DNA of 64,000 nucleotides, taken from Roseburia rectibacter. Its GTDB lineage: Bacteria; Bacillota; Clostridia; Lachnospirales; Lachnospiraceae. The DNA lies in assembly GCF_014287515.2 (NCBI RefSeq), contig NZ_CP092473.1, positions 3,259,501 to 3,323,500 on the forward strand, written 5' to 3'. A program made the translations under genes and the position numbers. The notes beneath the pieces were generated by a model. It saw nothing but the letters and a program-made list of their open reading frames with translations, was not told the DNA's origin and did no database searches. Positions within the stretch are counted from its first letter, which is position 1. Every line of letters begins with the position of its first letter. Of the stretch, positions 28,726 through 37,693 are shown one piece after another.

Positions 28726-31221
28726 ATGTCAGAAAATTACGATCTTATTTCAGAAAATGATATGCACATGCCCATTCGCTGTATAATGCAGCGTTTTGAT
28801 CATATTCGTTCACAAATGCATGACTATTTTGAATTATCAATGATTGTTTCCGGGAACTGTACATTGCAACTGGATGATCATATATACAATTTAACAGAAG
28901 ATGACGTGTTCTGTGTTAATCCACTCTCGCTTCATGAACTTCATGGTGTCAACTGTGTGATTGTAACCGTTTTATTCAACCAGACTTTGTTTGAACAGAT
29001 TCTACCCGTTCCATTCCATCCTCGCTTTTTCTTTATCAGTACGATGACCGATAATCAGGAAGCTATTGTCCAACTCCGCACTCTGATAGCGCACATTATC
29101 AAAACAAATGTTGATAAAAAAGATGGGTATGAATTACGAAACTGGTCTTATATCTACAATATTATGGATGTACTGTATCGGAACTTCCGCATCAAACTCT
29201 CTACTGCTAAAGAAAAGAAAAATCACAAGTATGCTTTACGTATTTCCGAAATCTCACAGTTGATCCAGCAGCATTACACGGAAAATATAACCTTACAAGA
29301 ACTTGCTGATGCAGTCCATTTGTCCGTTCCATATCTTTCTAAGTTTTTTGTGGAATATTACGGAATGAATTTTTTAAGCTATCTTAACCAATACCGCCTT
29401 ATGCACGCAGTACAGGAACTCTCAACCACTGATAAGAATATTGATGAAATAGCGATTGACAGCGGTTTTTCCAACAGTCATGCCTTTGTAACTTTTTTTA
29501 AAAAGCAATACGGGATGTTACCAAAAGACTATCGCCGTGAACAAAAAAAGAAGAAAGAGAATACTGCCCAACGTGTAGAACAACATAACTATATTTACGG
29601 ATTAAAAAAATATTTGAAAGAAGATACATTTTTTCAGGTTGTATCTCCTGTGAAAAAAACTGAAATTGAGATTTCTGTAAACGGAAGTTCCTATACTCTG
29701 CTTCACACCTGGAAAAAAATGATGACCGTTGGGCGGGCAAGTGATGTACTAATTTGTGATGTTCAAAAAATGTTAACACAGATTCAGGAAACAGTTGGAT
29801 TTGAATATATTAAATTATGTGGCATCTTTTCTGATGATCTGCATATATACAATGAAACTGCAAGTAAAGTCCCGGTCTATAGCTTTTCTTATCTTGATAA
29901 GATTTTGGATTTTGTTATCGTCAATCACCTAAAACCCTGGCTTCAATTATCCTACATGCCGGAAAAACTTGCAAAATATCCAAACAGACGATTGTTTGGT
30001 GCAAATGTCAGCCAGCCCCACTCTGTCAGTGCATGGTGTCAGCTGGTCCATGAATTTTTGCTTCACATCACTGACCGTTACGGGTTAGATACCATAAAGA
30101 CCTGGAAATTTGGTCTATGGAACCAACCGAATACTTCTTCCGACCTATTTGGCTTTACAAACGAAAATGACTTTTTTCTATTCTATAAAAGCACTTATGA
30201 TTGTATTAAAGATTTTTGCCCTGATATCGAATTTAGTCTTCCTCCAACCTACTACATTGTAGGCGAAAGCTATGAAAACTGGTATCTGAACTTTTTGGAA
30301 TGGTGTAAAAAAAATTCCTGTCTTCCAGACTGTTTAAGTTTTACATACTACGACACTAAAATGATTTCCGATAAAAATCATTCCAAGGAATCGTTTGGTT
30401 TTGTGTATGCAATGAGTCTTTCTGAATCTCCTGATGGGTTAAAAGATTTTGTTATGCAGGTTCTCCGTGAACGACGCCAGCTTGGACTTGGTAATATGCC
30501 AATCTACCTGTCAGAATGGAACAACACACCAAGCCAGCAGGATTTGCTCAATGATACATGTTTTAAATCGTGCTACATTGTAAAAAATATTTTGGAAAAT
30601 TATGACCGACTAGATAGTTTTACTTATCAGGCTCTTACCGATCTTATGGCAGATGACGCTCTGCCCAACAAACTCTTTTTCGGTGGACTAGGTCTGTTCA
30701 CGGTAAATGGAATTCCAAAAGCAAGTTATTATGCTTATACTCTCTTACGGCAGTTAGGAGATCAGTTTTTAGGACGAGGAGACGGTTATTTCATTACCCG
30801 TAAACACAACAGTTATCAGATTATGTTGTACAATTACAAACATTTTAACTATCTTTATGCCAACGGAGAACGTTTTGATATGACAGAAACAGATCGCTAT
30901 ACTGTATTTGCAGATTCTGATCCAGTCACAATCGAACTATGTCTTTCTAATATTCCGCAAGGTACATACAAAATTTCTGAGACTTATGTAAATCGAACAC
31001 ATGGGAGTTCTTATGACCAATGGGTTTCCATGGGTGGATTAGAACTTACCACTCCTTATGAATTTGACTTGTTAAAAAAAGCATCCTCTCCAGGATTCCA
31101 TCAGAAGCTGATGCATATCGCTTCTGATGAAACCCTAAGATTGAATGCAGAATTAGAACTATTAGAGATTCGACTTATTCAAATCACACCTGTCATCTGC
31201 CCATCTGACGTTAGCAGATAG
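28726..31221 (+). CDS. AraC regulator fused to a GH39-like domain with mutated acid/base
   Basis: An 831-residue fusion. Residues 1-100 form a cupin-like sensor and about 170-272 the AraC double HTH (ITLQELADAVHLSVPYLSKF and IDEIAIDSGFSNSHAFVTFF). From about 310 to 800 runs a GH39 beta-xylosidase-like TIM barrel and beta domain. The acid/base signature reads WNQPN (W465-N466-Q467), where active GH39 enzymes have WNEPN; the codon is CAA at 30124-30126. The nucleophile E597 (IYLSEWNN) is kept. The domain therefore probably binds rather than cleaves a glycoside and serves as the inducer sensor for the divergent ABC/GH operon. AATGGGGGATTTTTT precedes the ATG. Its 3' end overlaps pgmB by 11 bases. 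Confidence 0.9.
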   Translation: MSENYDLISENDMHMPIRCIMQRFDHIRSQMHDYFELSMIVSGNCTLQLDDHIYNLTEDDVFCVNPLSLHELHGVNCVIVTVLFNQTLFEQILPVPFHPRFFFISTMTDNQEAIVQLRTLIAHIIKTNVDKKDGYELRNWSYIYNIMDVLYRNFRIKLSTAKEKKNHKYALRISEISQLIQQHYTENITLQELADAVHLSVPYLSKFFVEYYGMNFLSYLNQYRLMHAVQELSTTDKNIDEIAIDSGFSNSHAFVTFFKKQYGMLPKDYRREQKKKKENTAQRVEQHNYIYGLKKYLKEDTFFQVVSPVKKTEIEISVNGSSYTLLHTWKKMMTVGRASDVLICDVQKMLTQIQETVGFEYIKLCGIFSDDLHIYNETASKVPVYSFSYLDKILDFVIVNHLKPWLQLSYMPEKLAKYPNRRLFGANVSQPHSVSAWCQLVHEFLLHITDRYGLDTIKTWKFGLWNQPNTSSDLFGFTNENDFFLFYKSTYDCIKDFCPDIEFSLPPTYYIVGESYENWYLNFLEWCKKNSCLPDCLSFTYYDTKMISDKNHSKESFGFVYAMSLSESPDGLKDFVMQVLRERRQLGLGNMPIYLSEWNNTPSQQDLLNDTCFKSCYIVKNILENYDRLDSFTYQALTDLMADDALPNKLFFGGLGLFTVNGIPKASYYAYTLLRQLGDQFLGRGDGYFITRKHNSYQIMLYNYKHFNYLYANGERFDMTETDRYTVFADSDPVTIELCLSNIPQGTYKISETYVNRTHGSSYDQWVSMGGLELTTPYEFDLLKKASSPGFHQKLMHIASDETLRLNAELELLEIRLIQITPVICPSDVSR

Positions 31222-31858
31222 AACAAATAGAAAGCAGATCTTTAAATGCCTGAATCGGATATGTCACTTGGCTATGACCTGCGGCATCTCCGATTCCAGC
31301 ACTCTGAAAATCACCAGCATAAGCAGCATCAATACCGGCAAGCGCATCCTCTACGACCAGACAATTTTCAGGTTTTTCACCAAGCATCTCAGCCGCTTTC
31401 AAAAATACTTCCGGATCCGGCTTTGATTTCGTAATATTCGTTCCGTCACTAATTGCATCAAAGTATCCGTTTAATCCAATCTGTGTCAGAATCTTTTTCG
31501 TATTTTTACTGCTTGATCCAATCGCAAGCTTATACCCTCGCTGACGTAATATTTCCAGTGTCTTTTTTACCTCCTGCGACAGATCATCCGGAGACATCTT
31601 TTCCAACAGACGAACATAACTTTCATTCTTCCTTGCGGCAAGTTGTTCTTTTTCCTCCTGTGTATATTCTCTTGATGCTTTCTCCAAAATAATGTCCAGA
31701 CTTTCCATACGACTTACTCCCCGTAGTCTGCCATTAATTGTCTCATCGAAATAAATTCCTTCTGCGTCTGCCATTTCTTTCCATGCCTGATAATGATACT
31801 GATCCGTAAAGCATATAACACCATCCAAGTCAAAAATAATTGCACGTATTGTATTCAT
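31211..31858 (-). CDS. pgmB: Beta-phosphoglucomutase-like HAD phosphatase
   Basis: A 215-residue HAD hydrolase with the beta-phosphoglucomutase look: nucleophile and acid D10/D12 (FDLDGVICFTD), a small helical cap containing GVSRMESLDIIL, motif II IGSSSKN, motif III lysine and the acidic pair VVEDALAGIDAA. It would interconvert beta-glucose 1-phosphate and glucose 6-phosphate. No disaccharide phosphorylase is in the window, so its partner is unknown. Another sugar-phosphatase role is possible. AAGGGGGTATCCT precedes the ATG, and copy 2 of the hairpin repeat begins 43 bases upstream. Confidence 0.85.
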   Translation of the reverse strand: MNTIRAIIFDLDGVICFTDQYHYQAWKEMADAEGIYFDETINGRLRGVSRMESLDIILEKASREYTQEEKEQLAARKNESYVRLLEKMSPDDLSQEVKKTLEILRQRGYKLAIGSSSKNTKKILTQIGLNGYFDAISDGTNITKSKPDPEVFLKAAEMLGEKPENCLVVEDALAGIDAAYAGDFQSAGIGDAAGHSQVTYPIQAFKDLLSICSIC

Positions 31859-31900
31859 AGGATACCCCCTTGTAAACTTATAGACTATGTATCTTTTTTT

Positions 31901-31965
31901 AAGATAACAAAAATAAGGACAGCTTTTTAGACTCTCATTCGACTAAAAAACTGTCCTTATTTTCT
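31901..31965 (-). repeat. 65-bp hairpin repeat, copy 2 (upstream of pgmB)
   Basis: The same element as at 18530-18594, differing at 2 of 65 bases. Arms 31910-31930 and 31943-31963 flank the loop ACTCTCATTCGA. The one stem change (C at 31923) breaks pairing in a rightward RNA but leaves a G-U pair in the leftward RNA, which points to function in leftward transcripts. It lies 7 bases after the AraC gene at 31973 and before pgmB. Confidence 0.8.
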
Positions 31966-31972
31966 GCATTGT

Positions 31973-32941
31973 CTATCTTTTATAATGTTCTAACCGATAC
32001 TTTCGCGGTGTCATTCCATATCTTTCTTTAAACTGCCGGAAAAAATAGCTCTGATTTTCATAACCAACATCTAACGCAATCTCTTCCACTGACAAATCTG
32101 TCTCCAATAATAAATGTTCAGCTGTCTCAAACCGCCTGTGCTGCAAAAGTTCCTGAAAATTATATCCGGTCTTTTGCTTGATGAGTCTGCTAAGTACCGT
32201 CATGGACTGATGCGTATCCGCAGCGATCTTTGTCAGATTCGCATTTTTGCAGTCACTGTTAATGTACCGGAGCACCGCCTGTACCACTGTTTCTTTATAA
32301 TCCATCGAAGAATTATGACTTAAATTTTCAAGATGATTTAACAGATACAAAAATACAAGTCCCATGGAATACTGATTGATCGCATCCTCATTTGCATGTT
32401 CGTGCAGCATGGAGACGATCATATTTTCCATAAGATTTTCCACCTGCGGATCTTCCTGCAGCTGGAACAGCAGGTAATGTGAAACGGGATCTTTCTGCCG
32501 GAACGCACCGACAATAAATTCCGCCAGTACATTTTTCTCATGCAGCATGGAGAGCGGGATTTCAAAAAACTCCGGTAGCGCAATAAAATTGATCCCGATA
32601 TCCTCATATTCCGCCCGCCGGATCGCATGACGCACCTGCTGGTTTAACATCAGCACATCTCCCTTGTGAAGGGTCAGCTCTTTTCCCTCAATGATATGTG
32701 TGATGTTTCCCTGCACCACATACATCATCTCCACATAATTGTGCCTGTGCTCCGGGAATTCCACAAAACGGCTGTGCGGGCGCACCGTGACGAGCCGTCC
32801 TCTCTCTAACAGCAGTTCCCGGTCGATCTCACTGATCGAATCTTTCGCATATAACTGTTTTTCGATGTTTCCCTGTCCTGACTGATACTTCTTTTCTTCT
32901 TCTGATATGAGTTTCAGTTCCTGTAAAAGCTGTTTGCGCAT
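31973..32941 (-). CDS. AraC-family regulator with N-terminal cupin
   Basis: A 322-residue regulator. A cupin-like sensor (about 50-130, with FPEHRHNYVEMMYVVQG) is followed by a C-terminal AraC domain (ANLTKIAADTHQSMTVLSRL, SVEEIALDVGYENQSYFFRQ, RYGMTPRKYR). The His-rich strand HRHNYVEM is typical of sugar-responsive members. The ribosome site is weak (AGGA, 11 bases before the ATG). It starts 30 bases after the spermidine-synthase-like gene, so it may be co-transcribed with it. Its targets are not evident; pgmB downstream is one candidate. Confidence 0.92.
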   Translation of the reverse strand: MRKQLLQELKLISEEEKKYQSGQGNIEKQLYAKDSISEIDRELLLERGRLVTVRPHSRFVEFPEHRHNYVEMMYVVQGNITHIIEGKELTLHKGDVLMLNQQVRHAIRRAEYEDIGINFIALPEFFEIPLSMLHEKNVLAEFIVGAFRQKDPVSHYLLFQLQEDPQVENLMENMIVSMLHEHANEDAINQYSMGLVFLYLLNHLENLSHNSSMDYKETVVQAVLRYINSDCKNANLTKIAADTHQSMTVLSRLIKQKTGYNFQELLQHRRFETAEHLLLETDLSVEEIALDVGYENQSYFFRQFKERYGMTPRKYRLEHYKR

Positions 32942-32971
32942 GCGCTTGATTTCCTGTCTTCTAAAATCTTT

Positions 32972-34573
32972 TTATAGTGACTCCAGCAGTCCGTTGATCC
33001 CGTCTTTTTCAAAAATATCCTTATAATATGCAACTTCCCCCTGGATCAGCTGGTCGATCACCTGCATGCCGAGAAGCTCCACAGGCGCCTTGTCGTCCGT
33101 CATGATATAATCTCCCGCCTCATACACACTGCTGGTGTCTGCCACATGAAGCATCATATCGCGCAGATCGGAATGTCCGGTCTCATTTGCGTTATTCTCT
33201 AATGTCTTTACCATGTCTGCATTGGAGGAAGCATACAGCTCCCGGTTTGTGGAACCGTCCACATCCACGGTCACGATATGGTCAAATACGGATGCAATGG
33301 TATCCGACAAATACTGGTTGATATTGCCCTCATTGTTTCCGCGCATATTCATGTTTACGACCATCACGCCGTTCTCGTTTAAATGCTCTTTGACCATCGT
33401 AAAAAATTCGACCGATGACATCTGAAACGGGATGGTGATATCCTGGTAGGCATCCACCATGATAACGTCATATTTCTCGTCGATCGCCTGTAAATATGCC
33501 CTGCCATCATAGGTCGTCACTTTGACATCGTCCGGCAGGGAAAAATATTGTCTGGAAAGCGCCGTGATCTTATCGTCGATCTCCACGCCCTCGATTGACA
33601 TATCACCGAAATATTTTTTACACTGGGTCGCGTAAGTTCCGGTTCCCATTCCAAGGATCAGAACATTCATATCCTCTGCCTTTTTATCCGGGATCATGAG
33701 CGGCGCCGCCATCGCATAATCGTAATACATTCCGGTCAGACCGCCGTCTTTCATGTAGAGTGACTGCACACCGAACAGGACATTCGTGGATAAGATCACG
33801 CGCCTGTCATCCTCGGAGACCTGTAAATAATTATAAATGGATTCCCCTTCGTAACTTAAGTCATTCTGCCAGAATGCAAAAGAATCCGAATAGCCAAGTC
33901 CACAGCAGAGTACGAAAATAACTGCCGATACTGCCACCTTCTTCTGTCCCCTGTGGCTGCTCAAAAAATACACTGCGGCTAATGCGATCAGAATTCCCGC
34001 AAAAATGAGAAACGTGATAGAGGTTCCGACTGCCGGAATCGTCACAAAAGTCGGCACAAATGTTCCGATAATGCTTCCGATCGTGTTGAATGCTCCCAGC
34101 GTTCCGACCGTTTTTCCACTGTCGTCAAGACTGTCCACCGAGTATTTCACAAGGGATGGCGTCACTGTGCCGAGTAAAAACAGTGGGAATACAAAAATCA
34201 CCATACATGCCACAAATGCGGCAATAATGAGGAAATTGCTGCTGACGGTAAAGATCAGCAGTGCCGATATTCCAAGGATAATGTATTTTCCGACGACCGG
34301 TATCAGTGCGATCCAGATCGCAGCGATCAGTATTCTGCGGTACAGTTTGTCCGGGTCCGGCGACCGGTCCGCACTTTTTCCTCCATAAATATTTCCAAGC
34401 GCCATTGCGATCATGATCGTTCCGATGATGATCGTCCACACGATCTGCGACGAGCTGAAATACGGCGCCAACAGCCTGCTCGCACCCAGTTCTACTGCCA
34501 TCACGGACATTCCGGCAAAAAATTCCGTGAGATACAAAAACAGCTTATTTTTTAAAATTCCTGACTTTTCCAT
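32972..34573 (-). CDS. Membrane-bound spermidine synthase-like protein
   Basis: A 533-residue fusion. About seven hydrophobic segments in residues 1-225, opening with TEFFAGMSVMAVELGASRLL, lead into a Rossmann methyltransferase-like domain of the polyamine-synthase type (VLILGMGTGTYATQ, IEGVEIDDKI, DVIMVDAYQD). Similar proteins are annotated as spermidine synthases or fused MFS/spermidine synthases, but their true substrate is rarely known. AAAGGAGAATT precedes the ATG at 34573. The promoter has a 19-bp spacer typical of MerR-family control. Confidence 0.82.
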   Translation of the reverse strand: MEKSGILKNKLFLYLTEFFAGMSVMAVELGASRLLAPYFSSSQIVWTIIIGTIMIAMALGNIYGGKSADRSPDPDKLYRRILIAAIWIALIPVVGKYIILGISALLIFTVSSNFLIIAAFVACMVIFVFPLFLLGTVTPSLVKYSVDSLDDSGKTVGTLGAFNTIGSIIGTFVPTFVTIPAVGTSITFLIFAGILIALAAVYFLSSHRGQKKVAVSAVIFVLCCGLGYSDSFAFWQNDLSYEGESIYNYLQVSEDDRRVILSTNVLFGVQSLYMKDGGLTGMYYDYAMAAPLMIPDKKAEDMNVLILGMGTGTYATQCKKYFGDMSIEGVEIDDKITALSRQYFSLPDDVKVTTYDGRAYLQAIDEKYDVIMVDAYQDITIPFQMSSVEFFTMVKEHLNENGVMVVNMNMRGNNEGNINQYLSDTIASVFDHIVTVDVDGSTNRELYASSNADMVKTLENNANETGHSDLRDMMLHVADTSSVYEAGDYIMTDDKAPVELLGMQVIDQLIQGEVAYYKDIFEKDGINGLLESL

Positions 34574-34597
34574 AATTCTCCTTTCTTTTTCCCCTCT

Positions 34598-34628
34598 AGT
34601 ATAGCTCATAAAGTGGACTCCAAGTCAA
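34598..34628 (-). promoter_or_regulatory. Long-spacer promoter with MerR-type dyad
   Basis: Leftward, TTGACT (34628-34623) and TATACT (34603-34598) are separated by 19 bp instead of 17. The spacer begins TGGAGTCCACTTTA, an imperfect dyad of the kind bound by MerR regulators, which untwist such promoters. It drives the spermidine-synthase-like gene. No MerR gene is in the window. Confidence 0.55.
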
Positions 34629-34643
34629 GTTTTTTATCCCGCA

Positions 34644-36338
34644 TCAGGATTTTTCCCCAATCATTACCCTGCATCTCTTTTTATAAAATGCGATTCCATA
34701 TTTCAGAATCTTTTCCACACCATCCTCTTCAAGAATGTCTATATAATTGTTCCCACCGATCTGTTCTAACGCAGACTGGCATGCCGTTTCCAAATCTCCA
34801 TCCTGTGCATACTTAAGTTCCAGAATGATTCCCATTTCACCGTCATCCGTCTCGATCACAATATCACTGTAACCATCGCCTGATTCTTTATTCGAAGAAA
34901 CACTCCACGATTCCTCATACCCGAGAATTCCAAGTAAGATACCGTGATAAAAGTTTTCTTTCATCTTTTTTCTCACAAAAGTATCCCGGATACTGATGGC
35001 CCGCCGCAGATAATCACACAGGCATTTTTCTATCGTTTCTGTTTCTCCGTTTCTTAATGCTTCACAGAATGTATTTAACAGCACGCCATTCTTCGGTACA
35101 TTTTCTTTAAAAAAATCCATAATCTGGTCTGTAAAAATCTTCCGGATCTCCATATTCGGAATCACCAGCTGGAACGTATCCCCCGCTGCCCGTCCTCTTT
35201 GTGTAAGATATCCTGTTGTAAATAATACACTCCATAGATTGTCAATACTGTCATACATTTCTTTATAAGTCAGTTCCTGATGGATTTCTTTCTCGATCAC
35301 TTCACCTGCAACAAGCCGCTCTATCTCACGCCTTAGCGTTACTTTATCCGATTCCCTGATAAATCTTTTGACCGCCTCATTGCTGCTTGTATTTGACCAG
35401 TAATTTTTAGGCTCTGCCAGCGGGTCCGCCCGCAACGTGTCCACATAATTGATTACATCCCATGGACAATAAACTTCTGCTTTTCCGAACTGATATCCGT
35501 CATACCACTCCCTAATATCCTCGTAATGATCGGAAAGTTCATAGTATTCCAGCATCTCCCTTACTTCTTCATCGGTAAATCCGAAATACTCGTCAAACTG
35601 TACATCTGCAATGGAAAGAACTTTCAGATTATTCAGTCCTGTAAAAATACTTTCCTTGGAAATGCGCATACATCCAGTCAGCACCGCAAATTTCAGGCTG
35701 TCATTTGTCTTAAGCGCATACTCAAACAGGTTGCGGATAAAGATAACCATCTGATCATAATATTCCCGTTCAAGTGCTTTTGCCAGTGGAACATCATATT
35801 CATCGATCAGAATAATTACTTTTTTCCCATAATGCTTTTCAAGAAGTTCGGAAAGCACTTTTAAACTGCTGCATAGTGTTCCCTCATCCACATCCGTTTC
35901 AAGTAATGCCGTATATGCTTTTTTATCATATTCCGTGAGCCTGCTGCTTTCTAACAGATATTGAAACCTTCTTGCCTCCCCTTTGATAAGCTGGACCGTC
36001 ATCTCTATTGCTTTTTCATAAGTCTGCGCATTGATTCCTTTTAAAGAAACAGATATCACCGGATATTTTCCCATGTACTCTTCACACAGCCTGGTTTCTT
36101 GTGCAATCTTTAAATGATTAAAAATTTCCTTATTTCCGTTTATGTCAAAGAAATTTTTTAACATACTCATATTCAGGGACTTTCCAAACCGCCTTGGACG
36201 GGTAAAGAGTGTGACTTTTGCCCAATTTTCCAGAAGTTCTTTGATCAAATAGGATTTATCTATATAGTAAAATCCAGCTGTCTGTATTTCTTCAAAATTT
36301 TCTATTCCAATCGGTAATTTTTTCTTCTCATTTTTCAT
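34644..36338 (-). CDS. AAA-ATPase-like protein with C-terminal PD-(D/E)XK nuclease domain
   Basis: A 564-residue protein of the widespread gut-bacterial family with an N-terminal AAA-ATPase-like domain and a C-terminal DUF1703/PDDEXK_9 domain. It starts with the family signature PIGIENFEEIQTAGFYYIDK. The P-loop is degenerate (TRPRRFGKSLNMSML), a Walker B-like ILIDEYDVPLAKA is near 190, and the nuclease core is GYSDIVIETDDGEMGIILEL with YAQDGDLE following. Such genes occur in many copies in Bacteroidetes and Clostridia and may derive from mobile or defence elements. Their function is unknown. GGGGTG is the only ribosome-site-like sequence. Confidence 0.85.
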   Translation of the reverse strand: MKNEKKKLPIGIENFEEIQTAGFYYIDKSYLIKELLENWAKVTLFTRPRRFGKSLNMSMLKNFFDINGNKEIFNHLKIAQETRLCEEYMGKYPVISVSLKGINAQTYEKAIEMTVQLIKGEARRFQYLLESSRLTEYDKKAYTALLETDVDEGTLCSSLKVLSELLEKHYGKKVIILIDEYDVPLAKALEREYYDQMVIFIRNLFEYALKTNDSLKFAVLTGCMRISKESIFTGLNNLKVLSIADVQFDEYFGFTDEEVREMLEYYELSDHYEDIREWYDGYQFGKAEVYCPWDVINYVDTLRADPLAEPKNYWSNTSSNEAVKRFIRESDKVTLRREIERLVAGEVIEKEIHQELTYKEMYDSIDNLWSVLFTTGYLTQRGRAAGDTFQLVIPNMEIRKIFTDQIMDFFKENVPKNGVLLNTFCEALRNGETETIEKCLCDYLRRAISIRDTFVRKKMKENFYHGILLGILGYEESWSVSSNKESGDGYSDIVIETDDGEMGIILELKYAQDGDLETACQSALEQIGGNNYIDILEEDGVEKILKYGIAFYKKRCRVMIGEKS

Positions 36339-36373
36339 TTCAACACCCCAAATAGATTTTTACATTTTTGTTT

Positions 36374-37693
36374 TCATATAACCTTATCTCTCATCGGGAT
36401 CAGGATCTTTAAATCAAACCAGTTCTCTTTTGTATCAATGCTGACCGCACCGTCATATTTGTTGACCGTATAGCGGATACTTTTGAGTCCGTACCCGTGA
36501 TATTCTTTCTCTTTTTTGGTCGTGACCAGTTTTCCCTCCTGATACTCTAAGTTCCCTTCGTAATAATTTTCAAACCGGAGGAGCAGGAAATTTTTCTGTT
36601 TTGAAACCGTCACATGCACGAGCCGCTTCTCTTTATCCGGTATTTTCAGTTCACACTCAATCGCGTTATCGAGCGCGTTTCCAAAAATGCTGCAGATATC
36701 CATCACATCCATAAAATCAAGCAGTGTGCCGTCCGCAACACAGGTAAACGTGATCCCATGTTTCGCACAATAGAGGCTTTTGGTAGTGAGCACCGTATCG
36801 AGCACTTTGTTTCCGGTCTTATTCTGTGCCTCATACTGTCTTATCTCATCTTCCATGCGGTTTAAATATTCTTCACGCTTTTTCGGATCATCCTCACTCC
36901 TAAGGACTGCGATCTGATGTTTTAAATCGTGATATTTATAATTGATCAGTTCGATGCTCTCTCTCGACTGCTTGTACTGCACATACTGATTCTGCAGCAC
37001 ATTCTGCACGGATTCGAGTTCTTTTCTCACACGCAGTTCCCGGCACTGGATCAGATGTGCATAAAGGATCGCGATACCGCCAAGATCTACTAATGTACGG
37101 ATATTTCCGATCTCAAACGAATAGCGACCGGAAAATGGCGTATTTTCCGTGAGAAAACTCATGTTGCTAACAGCAAACACCGCAACTGCGATCAGTCCGG
37201 CGGAAATATATTCCCGGTGGCTGATATTCATTTTCCCATCTTTAGGCATATGTACCCGCAGAATTTTATACAGGATCAGTGCGATCGCACCATAGATCAG
37301 AACCAGAAGACCTCTGCAAAGCCACCAGTTTGTCATCGCCTCGTCGAAAAAGTAACATACAACCTGCCATTCGAACGATGCCATAAATTCCGCGACAACA
37401 AATGCGATCATCCCAAAATAGGCAGCATCAGTAAAAGTAATTTCGCAGCAGCTGTAGATAAATACGATCATTAAAAATACAGCCACGATCATACAAGGAA
37501 TCCAGAAATAAATCTTAATATCATCCGTCATGACTAAAAACACACTCTGTATCAGAAGCACAGCCGCCATAATGCCTGCCGTCTGCCATTTTTGAAATCT
37601 CTTTTTGACCGGCAGGATAAATAACATGCATGCCATCCACTCTGCGACCGCTGTGTAGATTCTTGGTATATCCGGCATAATATGTTCCATCAT
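36374..37693 (-). CDS. GHKL sensor histidine kinase of the Agr/LytTR type
   Basis: A 439-residue kinase. An N-terminal sensor with about six membrane helices (residues 10-210) is followed by a dimerisation helix with the likely phospho-His in NYKYHDLKHQIAV and a GHKL ATPase (SIFGNALDNAIE as N-box, GYGLKSIR as G-box). This is the architecture of AgrC-like receptors. Its ATG overlaps the TGA of the response regulator gene and takes its GAGAGG ribosome site from inside that gene. No AgrB or AgrD-like peptide gene is visible nearby. Confidence 0.9.
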   Translation of the reverse strand: MMEHIMPDIPRIYTAVAEWMACMLFILPVKKRFQKWQTAGIMAAVLLIQSVFLVMTDDIKIYFWIPCMIVAVFLMIVFIYSCCEITFTDAAYFGMIAFVVAEFMASFEWQVVCYFFDEAMTNWWLCRGLLVLIYGAIALILYKILRVHMPKDGKMNISHREYISAGLIAVAVFAVSNMSFLTENTPFSGRYSFEIGNIRTLVDLGGIAILYAHLIQCRELRVRKELESVQNVLQNQYVQYKQSRESIELINYKYHDLKHQIAVLRSEDDPKKREEYLNRMEDEIRQYEAQNKTGNKVLDTVLTTKSLYCAKHGITFTCVADGTLLDFMDVMDICSIFGNALDNAIECELKIPDKEKRLVHVTVSKQKNFLLLRFENYYEGNLEYQEGKLVTTKKEKEYHGYGLKSIRYTVNKYDGAVSIDTKENWFDLKILIPMRDKVI

